Assembly (NCBI RefSeq): GCF_018141425.1
Contig: NZ_CP058561.1
Span: 4,154,001 to 4,218,000, forward strand
DNA from: Vallitalea guaymasensis
Lineage (GTDB): Bacteria; Bacillota; Clostridia; Lachnospirales; Vallitaleaceae
Length of the DNA: 64,000 nt
Direction: 5' to 3'
The notes under the pieces are model-generated. The model did not search any database, was not told where the DNA came from, and was given only the letters and a program-made list of their open reading frames with translations. The number at the start of each line of letters is the position of its first letter. Positions within the stretch are counted from its first letter, which is position 1. A program made the position numbers and the translations under genes. This document shows positions 1-7,170 of this stretch, piece after piece.

Positions 1-310
1 ATCTGATAGAGATATTGAAGAAGCGTTTATTTTAGGCAAAGAGGCAGTACAAGAATCTGTGGAGGGATACACAGGCTTTATGATTGGAATTGAGAGATTG
101 CAGGATAATCCATATAAAATGCAGACTTTTAGGGTTGATGCATCATCAGTAGCAAATAATATAAAACATTTTCCTGCTGAATGGATTAATGAAGAAAAGA
201 ATAATGTCAAGAGTGATGCTATTGATTACATAGCTCCTTTAATAACCTTATCTCAAGATTTATCAATTGATAGTGGACTGCCAGAATACTTTTGCTTAGA
301 AAAAAAGTAA
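1..310 (+). CDS. Diphosphate-fructose-6-phosphate 1-phosphotransferase, C-terminal part (5' end outside window)
   Basis: The reading frame is open from base 2 to the stop at 308-310; only about 102 C-terminal residues are present. The text EAVQESVEGYTGFMIGIERL followed by VANNIKHFPAEWIN and a closing PLITL.Q segment matches the C-terminal end of PPi-dependent phosphofructokinases, which reversibly phosphorylate fructose 6-phosphate in glycolysis using pyrophosphate. The active-site region lies upstream of the window, so ATP versus PPi specificity cannot be checked directly. The call rests on the tail pattern, which differs from that of ATP-type PfkA. A perfect 11-bp terminator hairpin follows directly, so it ends its transcription unit. 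Confidence 0.8.
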   Translation, partial: SDRDIEEAFILGKEAVQESVEGYTGFMIGIERLQDNPYKMQTFRVDASSVANNIKHFPAEWINEEKNNVKSDAIDYIAPLITLSQDLSIDSGLPEYFCLEKK

Positions 311-330
311 ATATATATAATTATCAAGGG

Positions 331-371
331 AGTAATACTATGGAAATGTTTTATAGTATTACTTCTTTTTA
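331..371 (+). terminator. Intrinsic terminator after the phosphofructokinase gene
   Basis: Perfect 11-bp stem (331-341 with 353-363, AGTAATACTAT / ATAGTATTACT), 11-nt loop, then TCTTTTTAT. It lies 21 bp after the stop codon. Confidence 0.85.
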
Positions 372-713
372 TCATATAGGGAATTTAAACTTTTGCAATT
401 ATTAATTAAAGTTTTACTGTTTAATATTTACAATAATATATTAAAAATATCAAATTATTAAATTAAACAAAGTATTTTGAGTTTTATTTAAAAAATATTA
501 TGGTCAATTACATACATTGTGGTATAATTGATTTACATATTAAATATCCTATAAAAAAGTCTTATTTCTTAATTTTGAAATAAGGCTTCTTCATTCAAAA
601 AATACATTATATATGAGTTTTTTCAAAATTACTTCTATAATTATAAAAATATATTCATAGATTTAACATCTTTATGTTATAATATGATGATAAAAATAAT
701 AGGAGTGATAAAA
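372..713. other. Non-coding AT-rich gap with a second hairpin and a promoter-like -10
   Basis: No credible gene. A 12-bp stem with one G-T pair lies at 557-568/577-588 (AAGTCTTATTTC / GAAATAAGGCTT) but its T-tract is poor. TATAAT at 678-683 could be the -10 of the DsrE-like gene; no clear -35 is seen. Confidence 0.5.
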
Positions 714-1049
714 ATGGAAAAAGTTATAGTTATTAATAATGATGTATTTGGTCATGGAGATAGAATTTTAGGTGAAAAGTTAATGGGGGCTTTTCTAAAG
801 AAAATCTGGGCTAGAAATGAAAAACCAGAAGCAATATTGTTCTATAATGCTGGCGTAAAACTTACAGCAAAAGGTTCAACAGTTCTTGATGTGCTTACTG
901 GATTAAGTGAATCAGGTGTTGAATTGTTGGCATGTGGAACATGTATCAATTTCTATGAATTGAAAGATAAGATGATGGTTGGCAGGATAAGTAATATGGA
1001 GGAGATTTCATCAACCATGATGGAAGCAAAAAGTGTAATAACAATCTAA
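714..1049 (+). CDS. DsrE/YedF-like sulfurtransferase-related protein
   Basis: 111 aa. It resembles the DsrE-like half of the YedF family (sulfurtransferase-like selenium-metabolism proteins): MEKVIVINNDVFGHGD start, an ILFYNAGVKL strand, and a conserved Cys pair in LLACGTCINFYEL. Full YedF proteins carry a TusA domain in front; that domain is absent. The start at 714 is chosen because AGGAG lies about 8 bp upstream, while a possible in-frame ATG at 684 has no ribosome site. It sits 23 bp before carbamate kinase, so the two are probably co-transcribed. Such DsrE proteins and carbamate kinase co-occur in purine/selenium gene neighbourhoods of anaerobes; that link is an inference here. The exact persulfide partner is unknown. 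Confidence 0.7.
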   Translation: MEKVIVINNDVFGHGDRILGEKLMGAFLKKIWARNEKPEAILFYNAGVKLTAKGSTVLDVLTGLSESGVELLACGTCINFYELKDKMMVGRISNMEEISSTMMEAKSVITI

Positions 1050-1072
1050 AAATTGATTGGAGGAAAGGTGTT

Positions 1073-2020
1073 ATGGGTAAGTTGGCTGTAATAGCTATTG
1101 GGGGTAATTCTTTAATCAAAGATAAAAGGCAATCAGTAGACGATCAATACATAGCGGTCTGTGAAACAGTGAAACATATTGTTGATGTAATTGAAGAAGG
1201 ATATGAAGTAATTGTAACACATGGGAATGGTCCACAAGTTGGATTTATCATGAGACGCTCAGAAATAGCTCATGAAACTGATGATATGCATCTTGTACCT
1301 TTGGTTAACTGTGATGCAGATACACAAGGTGCCATAGGATATCAAATACAACAAGCATTACAGAATGAATTTCATAAAAGAGGAATGAAGAAAAAGGCTA
1401 CTACTGTCGTAAGCCAAGTTGAGGTTGATAAAAATGACAAAGCTTTTTCAAACCCTTCTAAACCAATTGGTTCATTCTATAGTGAAGACAAGATAGACAA
1501 AATAAAAGAAGAGCATCCTAATTGGATATTGATAAATGATTCAGGAAGAGGATACAGAAGAGTTGTGCCATCACCTATGCCAATAAATATTATTGAACAA
1601 GATTCAATAGAATTGTTGATAGAAAAAGGTGTTACAGTTATAGCTGTAGGTGGCGGCGGAATACCTGTTATAAGAGATGAAGAAGATAATTTGATAGGTG
1701 TTAATGCTGTAATAGATAAAGATAATGCATCAAGTTTATTAGCTGGTGAACTGAATGCCGATTTATTTATTATATCTACTGCAGTACCTAATGTATGCAT
1801 TAATTTTGGTAAAGAGAATGAAGAAAAGCTTCATGATGTGGGTATGGACAAAATAAAGAATCTACGAAATGAAGGACATTTCGCTCCAGGAAGTATGCTT
1901 CCTAAGATTAATGCTTGTATAAATTTCCTTGAGAATGGTGGAAAAAAAGCTATAATTACATGTCCTGAAGAATTGAAAGAAGCAGTTATGGGAGATAAGG
2001 GAACTATAATATCAAAATAG
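1073..2020 (+). CDS. arcC: Carbamate kinase
   Basis: 315 aa, the normal length. Cytosolic enzyme of the amino-acid-kinase fold making ATP from carbamoyl phosphate and ADP, the last step of arginine, agmatine or purine-derived carbamoyl phosphate fermentation. Visible signatures are the N-terminal VIAIGGNSL, VTHGNGPQVG around residue 48, the NDSGRGYRRVVPSP segment, VGGGGIPV, and FAPGSMLPK. GGAGG lies 8 bp before the ATG. It follows the DsrE-like gene with a short gap. No arcA or ornithine transcarbamoylase is in the window, so the source of carbamoyl phosphate is not visible. Confidence 0.95.
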   Translation: MGKLAVIAIGGNSLIKDKRQSVDDQYIAVCETVKHIVDVIEEGYEVIVTHGNGPQVGFIMRRSEIAHETDDMHLVPLVNCDADTQGAIGYQIQQALQNEFHKRGMKKKATTVVSQVEVDKNDKAFSNPSKPIGSFYSEDKIDKIKEEHPNWILINDSGRGYRRVVPSPMPINIIEQDSIELLIEKGVTVIAVGGGGIPVIRDEEDNLIGVNAVIDKDNASSLLAGELNADLFIISTAVPNVCINFGKENEEKLHDVGMDKIKNLRNEGHFAPGSMLPKINACINFLENGGKKAIITCPEELKEAVMGDKGTIISK

Positions 2021-2116
2021 GGTATATAGAAAATTATTGAAGAATTCTTCATTATAGATTACAATATAATGGAAACAATAAAAATGATATCAATATATTT
2101 ACGAAAGGTGATAATA

Positions 2117-2641
2117 ATGGAGAATAAAAACCCTATAGTTACAATGGAAATTGAAAATGGTAATAAGATTGAAATAGAATTATATCCTAATATAGCACCA
2201 AACACAGTTAATAACTTTATTTCATTAGTTAAAAAAGGATTTTATGATGGACTTACTTTTCATAGAGTAATCCCTGGTTTCATGATTCAAGGTGGATGTC
2301 CAGAAGGTACTGGAATGGGTGGCCCAGGATATTCAATAAAAGGCGAATTCAACATGAATAGATTCACTAATGATCTAAAACATACAAAAGGTGTAATATC
2401 TATGGCTAGATCAGCTAATCCTAATTCAGCTGGTTCACAATTTTTCCTAATGGTTGCAGATGCACCACATTTAGATGGTCAATATGCAGCATTCGGTAAA
2501 GTGGTTTCTGGTATAGAAGAGGCTGATAAAATAGTAAGTGTTGATAGAGATTATCAAGATAAACCTTATGAACCACAAATAATAAAAAAAGTTACTGTAG
2601 ATACATTTGGTGTAGAATATGATGAAGTAGTTACAGTGTAA
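2117..2641 (+). CDS. Peptidyl-prolyl cis-trans isomerase, cyclophilin type
   Basis: 174 aa single-domain cyclophilin, cytosolic (no signal peptide). Core motifs are FHRVIPGFMIQGG (Arg and Phe of the active site), GTGMGGPGYSIKGEF, GVISMARSANPNSAGSQFF (Gln of the active site) and LDGQYAAFGKV. It catalyses proline isomerisation in folding proteins. The start at 2117 follows GAAAGGTG. An in-frame ATG at 2069 would add 16 residues unlike any cyclophilin and lacks a ribosome site. A strong terminator follows at once, so it is probably monocistronic. Confidence 0.94.
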   Translation: MENKNPIVTMEIENGNKIEIELYPNIAPNTVNNFISLVKKGFYDGLTFHRVIPGFMIQGGCPEGTGMGGPGYSIKGEFNMNRFTNDLKHTKGVISMARSANPNSAGSQFFLMVADAPHLDGQYAAFGKVVSGIEEADKIVSVDRDYQDKPYEPQIIKKVTVDTFGVEYDEVVTV

Positions 2642-2656
2642 CAATGTGATTATATA

Positions 2657-2720
2657 AACCATATATTGTTTGCTTAGCATTATTAATAGCTAAGCAATCA
2701 TATATGGTTTTCGTTTTTTT
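2657..2720 (+). terminator. Intrinsic terminator after the cyclophilin gene
   Basis: Long hairpin: AACCATATAT (2657-2666) pairs with ATATATGGTT (2700-2709), with an inner TTGCTTAGC / GCTAAGCAA stem, then TCGTTTTTTT. Confidence 0.9.
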
Positions 2721-2732
2721 AGATTATATATA

Positions 2733-2805
2733 AACGTACTATTAATCGTACGATATATTTTAATGTTGACAATAATCGTATGATGATATATAATTATTGT
2801 ACGAG
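2733..2805 (+). promoter_or_regulatory. Consensus promoter with an array of ATCGTACGAT palindromic operators
   Basis: TTGACA at 2766-2771, 17-bp spacer and TATAAT at 2789-2794 form a perfect sigma-A promoter. Around it lie copies of a 10-bp palindrome: perfect ATCGTACGAT at 2745-2754, ATCGTATGAT at 2775-2784 (inside the spacer), ATTGTACGAG at 2796-2805, and a weaker AACGTACTAT at 2733-2742. The second copy would block RNA polymerase. The downstream protein starts with a Phd/YefM-like DNA-binding domain, so autorepression is the natural reading. Confidence 0.75.
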
Positions 2806-2814
2806 GTGATGATG

Positions 2815-3573
2815 ATGGAATATAATAATCTAAAGAAAACAATTACAGCGACAGAACTAAAGAATAATCTAGGGAAATACTTGGATTATGCAATTGATGA
2901 CAATGAAATTGTCATAACCAAAAATGGAAAAAAAGCAGCAAGACTAACTCCATACATTACTGATATCGAACGATATTATACAGTAAGGGAAGAAGCAGTG
3001 GACTATCAATATGGAGGTAAAAAGGTATCATATGAAGAATTTATGGAGATATATGAGAAAAGTGAATTGAGAATGGAGTTTATTAATGGAGAGATCATCA
3101 TTTTAGGTTCTCCCAGTACATTTCATCAAGAAATATCAGGTAATCTTTATGTTATATTAAGAGGTTTCCTGAAAGGTAAGAAGTGTAAAGTATTCTATGC
3201 ACCATTTGATGTACATTTCAATAAAATTGATTTCAAGGAACCAGATGTCATGCAGCCTGATTTGTTGATTGCTTGTGATACAGAAGACACAGTTAACGAA
3301 AGAGGACGTTATATGGGAACACCTACACTTGTAGTAGAGATTTTATCACCAAGTACAAGATCTAGAGATATGGTAGATAAATTGAATACTTATATGTTAT
3401 CAGGTGTAAAAGAATTTTGGGTGATTGACCCTAAGAAAAAAGATGTATTAGTATATGGGTTTGATAAATTTCAAATAGAGGAATTTTGTTCTTATAAACC
3501 AGGTGATATACTCAAGTCTTACCACTTTGAAGATTTAGAGGTTAGTATTAATGATATATTTGAGTTAATTTAA
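2815..3573 (+). CDS. Phd/YefM-like antitoxin domain fused to a Uma2-family PD-(D/E)XK nuclease domain
   Basis: 252 aa. Residues ~1-50 (TATELKNNLGKYLDYAIDDN, ITKNGKKAARLTPY) match the Phd/YefM DNA-binding fold that normally forms a stand-alone antitoxin. Residues ~70-250 match the Uma2 (DUF820) restriction-endonuclease-like family: SYEEFMEIYE, RMEFINGEII, KEPDVMQPDLLIAC and PTLVVEILSPSTRSRDMVDKL...YMLSGVKEFWVIDP. The PD and VEIL acidic residues are the expected catalytic positions. The start at 2815 is 6 bp after GAGGTG; upstream in-frame ATGs at 2809 and 2812 also exist. What the nuclease cuts in vivo is unknown; Uma2 proteins are abundant in cyanobacteria and poorly characterised. The fusion and its operator array point to an autoregulated, possibly defence- or toxin-like, unit. 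Confidence 0.8.
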   Translation: MEYNNLKKTITATELKNNLGKYLDYAIDDNEIVITKNGKKAARLTPYITDIERYYTVREEAVDYQYGGKKVSYEEFMEIYEKSELRMEFINGEIIILGSPSTFHQEISGNLYVILRGFLKGKKCKVFYAPFDVHFNKIDFKEPDVMQPDLLIACDTEDTVNERGRYMGTPTLVVEILSPSTRSRDMVDKLNTYMLSGVKEFWVIDPKKKDVLVYGFDKFQIEEFCSYKPGDILKSYHFEDLEVSINDIFELI

Positions 3574-3664
3574 TTATTATTAATTATATAGTAATAATTT
3601 CTAAACATTTTCATGATATACTCATTGAGACAATTATAATTAGCAAAAGTGAGGAGAAACATTA

Positions 3665-4399
3665 ATGAGAAAGATAATTATGTTTTTAGTAATATTCGCA
3701 GTATTAATTTCAGGATGCAGTCCATCTAATAAGAAAGATAAATTAGATGTAAATGTATACAAATCAAATGAATCAAGTAAAAGTATTGTTGTTAATGAGG
3801 ATAATGATGAAAAAGTTATAGAAGATGATATAGTAGATGATAAAATTACTTTAGATAAAATTTTTCCAGATGAAATAGGATTTGGTTGGATATATAACGG
3901 AACATTGGATTATGGTAGAAATGAAACAATAACCAAATGTTACACAGAAGATGGTGTTAAGCATATCATTATTGAAGGTGAAGAAGATGATCTTAGTGAT
4001 GGAGAGAGTGGTCAAGATCCTACATTCACAAAAGATTTTCAAATAACTGATGATGGAATAAAATTAAGCCACAAAGGTTCACCTGTTTATCTTGACAACC
4101 GAGAATTCTATTTGTTGAAAACACCTATTGAAGTGGGTAATGCATGGGAACATGAATGGTATTATGGTGCAAAAGCCAAAACGGCAATAATTGATGTCAC
4201 TGATACTACTGTCATAACGGAAACAGTAATAACTGAGGATAATGACGAATATTATTTTAAGAAAGCCAGAACAACATTTGAACAAGGTAAAGGGATATCA
4301 ACATTAGAAAAAATAGCAGATGAAGATTTTACTATTACCGAAAAAATATATACTTTTGGAAAGGATTATCTAAAAGAAGAAACGAATACAGAAAGTTGA
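3665..4399 (+). CDS. Putative lipoprotein of unknown function
   Basis: 244 aa. A lipoprotein signal peptide with lipobox ISGC (Cys 18) is followed by an acidic, Lys/Asp/Ser-rich linker to about residue 60. A compact beta-rich region then starts at FPDEIGFGWIYNGTLDYGR and ends in YTFGKDYLKEE. Probably anchored on the outer face of the membrane. I do not recognise the globular domain. GAGGAG lies upstream of the ATG. It is a single gene between the Phd/Uma2 fusion and the PadR operon and carries its own terminator. Confidence 0.7.
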   Translation: MRKIIMFLVIFAVLISGCSPSNKKDKLDVNVYKSNESSKSIVVNEDNDEKVIEDDIVDDKITLDKIFPDEIGFGWIYNGTLDYGRNETITKCYTEDGVKHIIIEGEEDDLSDGESGQDPTFTKDFQITDDGIKLSHKGSPVYLDNREFYLLKTPIEVGNAWEHEWYYGAKAKTAIIDVTDTTVITETVITEDNDEYYFKKARTTFEQGKGISTLEKIADEDFTITEKIYTFGKDYLKEETNTES

Positions 4400-4435
4400 G
4401 TCATCAATAATAGTGATATTTATATTGAGTGGATA

Positions 4436-4471
4436 AGAGTGTATCAGATAGGTCTGGTATACTCTTTTTTT
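4436..4471 (+). terminator. Intrinsic terminator after the lipoprotein gene
   Basis: AGAGTGTATC (4436-4445) pairs with GGTATACTCT (4456-4465), allowing two G-T pairs, followed by six T. Confidence 0.85.
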
Positions 4472-4484
4472 GCTAAATATTTTC

Positions 4485-4539
4485 TTGACACAATATATGA
4501 TTTGTATTAACATATACTTAGTAATACTAAATACTTAGT
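4485..4539 (+). promoter_or_regulatory. Promoter of the padR operon with a 13-bp palindromic operator
   Basis: TTGACA at 4485-4490, 17 bp, TAACAT at 4508-4513. Immediately downstream is the perfect palindrome TTAGTA-A-TACTAA (4518-4530), and ATACTTAGT occurs twice as direct repeats (4514-4522 and 4531-4539). Position over the start of transcription fits a repressor, most simply the PadR protein encoded next. Confidence 0.7.
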
Positions 4540-4557
4540 TTTAAAGGGATGAAAGAT

Positions 4558-4911
4558 TTGGAGAGAATAAAAAAACAACTTAAGAAAGGAACTTTAGAAA
4601 TTATTATCTTAAGCTTGATAAGCAAAAAGGAAATGTATGGATATGAAATCATACAGCAATTAGAACAAAACAGCAATGGATTCTATTCATTGAAAGAAGG
4701 TTCTCTATATCCTGTATTATATAGGCTTGAAGATAGTGATTTCATAGAGAGTTATATGTTCCACGAGGAAGGGAAAAGAAAAATTACAAGAAAATATTAT
4801 AAGATAACTGATAAGGGGATAAATCAGATTAATAATTATCTAAAAGAATGGAATAACTTTGTTTTTATAACTAATAAAATTCTTGGTATAGAAGGTGATA
4901 TAAATGAATAA
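4558..4911 (+). CDS. PadR-family transcriptional regulator
   Basis: 117 aa (TTG start). Winged-helix regulator: LKKGTLEIIILSLISKKEMYGYEIIQQLEQNS, then SLYPVLYRLEDSDFIES (recognition helix region), then RKITRKYYKITDKG (wing). The TTG at 4558 lies about 10 bp after AAAGGG. The ATG at 4549 is only 1 bp from that ribosome site, and known PadR proteins begin near this point. It overlaps the next gene by 8 bp. PadR followed by a HAAS-domain membrane protein is a common pairing in which PadR represses its own operon; the palindrome at 4518-4530 supports this. Confidence 0.88.
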   Translation: MERIKKQLKKGTLEIIILSLISKKEMYGYEIIQQLEQNSNGFYSLKEGSLYPVLYRLEDSDFIESYMFHEEGKRKITRKYYKITDKGINQINNYLKEWNNFVFITNKILGIEGDINE

Positions 4912-5719
4912 GGCGCATAAAAGATATGTTAACAAAGTTCTGAGAAGAATAGATTGCAGTAATAGTTATAAGAAAAGGATAAGAAATGATTTGCATATAA
5001 TGATGGAGGAAAAGGCATTAGAACTAAACGAATCAGATCCATATAAGCTGTTGGGAGAGCCTGAACAAGTAGCCGAAGAATTTGCAGAAAATATGGGAGT
5101 GAATCTCTTTACTAAATATCAGTATGTATCCGAAAAAACGATTCTAGGAACTCCGGTAATACAGATAAACAATCATAATTATAGAGGTTATGAATATAAA
5201 TCTAAAAAAACTATCATGGGAATACCCCTTGTTCATATCAATAATAAGCCGCTGGGAGTTGCCAAGGGGATTATTGCTTGTGGTTCCATATCAATAGGAA
5301 TTATCAGTTTGGGAGGTATTTCAATAGGTGTTATTTCTTTTGGAGGTGTCAGCTTTGCATTATTACTTGGTATTGGAGGAGCTGCATTATCAGGAGTAGT
5401 TAGTATTGGAGGACTTGCTGTAGCTGGGTTATTTGCTATAGGAGGAGCGGCTTTTTCCAACTACATATCAATAGGGGGAGCAGCCATTGCTAAAGAATTT
5501 GCTTATGGTGGATATGCAAAAGCAAAGGTAGCCATAGGTAAGGAAATCAATGCAAAAGTTGGTTTCTATTCCGAAAGCGGAAAAGGAGAATTTGTGAGAA
5601 AGATAGTAGAGGATACTCAGCTCATGAAGGATTATATATATAGCAAAGTGCCTGATTTAAGTAGTTTTGTAAAAGGTGTAATGGATAAATGTATGTATTT
5701 CGTAGATAGTTTAAGATAG
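4904..5719 (+). CDS. HAAS-domain membrane protein with glycine-rich hydrophobic repeats
   Basis: 271 aa. Residues ~5-70 form the helical HAAS-type (DUF1700-like) domain usually paired with PadR (KRIRNDLHIMMEEKALEL, KLLGEPEQVAEEFAENMG). Residues ~70-110 hold two copies of a short repeat (EKTILGTPVIQINN and KKTIMGIPLVHINN). Residues ~118-215 are a long Gly/Ile/Ser hydrophobic stretch with repeated IGxISxGG and SIGGxA units, apparently membrane-embedded. The C-terminus is charged. Translationally coupled to padR. The function is unknown; family members are thought to be membrane proteins answering to PadR. Confidence 0.75.
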   Translation: MNKAHKRYVNKVLRRIDCSNSYKKRIRNDLHIMMEEKALELNESDPYKLLGEPEQVAEEFAENMGVNLFTKYQYVSEKTILGTPVIQINNHNYRGYEYKSKKTIMGIPLVHINNKPLGVAKGIIACGSISIGIISLGGISIGVISFGGVSFALLLGIGGAALSGVVSIGGLAVAGLFAIGGAAFSNYISIGGAAIAKEFAYGGYAKAKVAIGKEINAKVGFYSESGKGEFVRKIVEDTQLMKDYIYSKVPDLSSFVKGVMDKCMYFVDSLR

Positions 5720-5729
5720 GGGGATAAAA

Positions 5730-7043
5730 ATGAGGAAAAATAATAAAGAGTTTATAGTTCTAGTAGTTTTAGCTGTCATTATGATAGCAGTTCTTTTTAT
5801 AAAAATGCCAAATGATAATGCAGAAGGTAGTACCCCTAAGATAGATATTAATAGTTTAAGTGATGATAGTACTGATGACCATATTGTTGAATTATGGAGA
5901 GAAGATATCTCATATCTAGCTAAGAATTTAAAATCAAAACATAAGAACCTTTATCATACTATAAGTAAAAGCGAGTTCAAGAAAGAAACTAACCTATTGT
6001 TGGAAAAAATACCTGATTTGAATAATATAGGAAGAGTTATAGGCTTAAAAAGCTTAGTTGCAAAAATAGGTGATGGACACACTACTGTTATAGAGAACAT
6101 GAATGTAAGATATTTCCCATTGAAATTTATGATGTTTGAAGATGGGATAGTTGTTACTAATACCACAGAAGAGTATAAAGAGATATTAGGAACCAAATTG
6201 GTACAGATAGGTAATGAACCAGTAGAAAATATTATTGAAAAGATGGGAGACATAATCTCTAGGGATAATGAGGTGCAATTATTAAAAGGTACTCTAAATT
6301 ATCTTATAAATGCTGACTTCTTATATGAATATGGATATATCAAAGATATTAAAGGAAGTAAATATGTTTTCCAGAATTCACAAGGTGAAAAAATCACATT
6401 AGACCTTAAAAGCTTATCCACTCAAAGCAATGAAAAATGGGTTTCTATCGTGAGTAAATATCCTAAGATAGCTGACATGGGCTATATTAAAAACACAAAC
6501 AATCCATATTGGTATGAATACTTGTCACAAGAGAAATTAATATATTTTCAATATAATGTATGTATGAATAATAAGGAAAGACCAATAAATGAATTCATAG
6601 ATGAATTATCAGCATTCATAGAGGATAAAGATGTGGAGAAATTTGTATTTGATATGAGATTCAATGGTGGAGGAGATTCTCGTATTATTGAACCACTAAT
6701 TAATGAACTTGTTAAAAATGAAGCTATCAATACAAAAGATAATTTGTATGTAGTTATTGGCGGTGATACTTTTTCATCGGCAATACTTAATACTCTATCC
6801 ATGAAAAAAGAAACCAATGCGACAATTATTGGTAGTCCAACTGGAGGCAAACCAAACCATTATGGTGAAATAAAAACTTTTAGACTACCTAATACTGGTA
6901 TTACAATACAATACTCTACCAAATATTTTAAGCATAGTGAAAACGATGAGGATTCTATATATCCTGATATCCATATAAAATATTATTTAGATGATTTTAT
7001 TAATGGCATTGACCCAGTGATGAAAGAAATTATAAAAAAGTAA
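5730..7043 (+). CDS. Membrane-anchored S41-family peptidase (C-terminal processing protease-like)
   Basis: 437 aa. One N-terminal membrane anchor (~residues 8-24), then an extracellular tail. The S41 signatures are KSLVAKIGDGHTTV in the N-terminal part, FVFDMRFNGGGDS around residue 305, and GGDTFSSAIL with the likely nucleophile Ser349. The closing block holds GSPTGGKPNHYGE and YPDIHI. A canonical PDZ domain is not obvious. It starts 10 bp after the HAAS gene, so it belongs to the same operon under PadR control. Substrate unknown; cleavage of an extracytoplasmic membrane protein, perhaps the HAAS partner, is conceivable but inferred. Confidence 0.82.
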   Translation: MRKNNKEFIVLVVLAVIMIAVLFIKMPNDNAEGSTPKIDINSLSDDSTDDHIVELWREDISYLAKNLKSKHKNLYHTISKSEFKKETNLLLEKIPDLNNIGRVIGLKSLVAKIGDGHTTVIENMNVRYFPLKFMMFEDGIVVTNTTEEYKEILGTKLVQIGNEPVENIIEKMGDIISRDNEVQLLKGTLNYLINADFLYEYGYIKDIKGSKYVFQNSQGEKITLDLKSLSTQSNEKWVSIVSKYPKIADMGYIKNTNNPYWYEYLSQEKLIYFQYNVCMNNKERPINEFIDELSAFIEDKDVEKFVFDMRFNGGGDSRIIEPLINELVKNEAINTKDNLYVVIGGDTFSSAILNTLSMKKETNATIIGSPTGGKPNHYGEIKTFRLPNTGITIQYSTKYFKHSENDEDSIYPDIHIKYYLDDFINGIDPVMKEIIKK

Positions 7044-7170
7044 ATTCTTGATAGAAATATGTATTGAAATATCCACTGCTGTAAATATTGTACTTGGGAT
7101 TTATAGGTATGAAAGATAGGACATAGGGTTAATCTATAAATATATACAATAACTGCAGAGGAGGATATTT

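Noticed and set aside
4549-4557. ATG start for the PadR gene
   Set aside because: Only 1 bp from AAAGGG; the TTG nine bases later has proper spacing and fits the family start.
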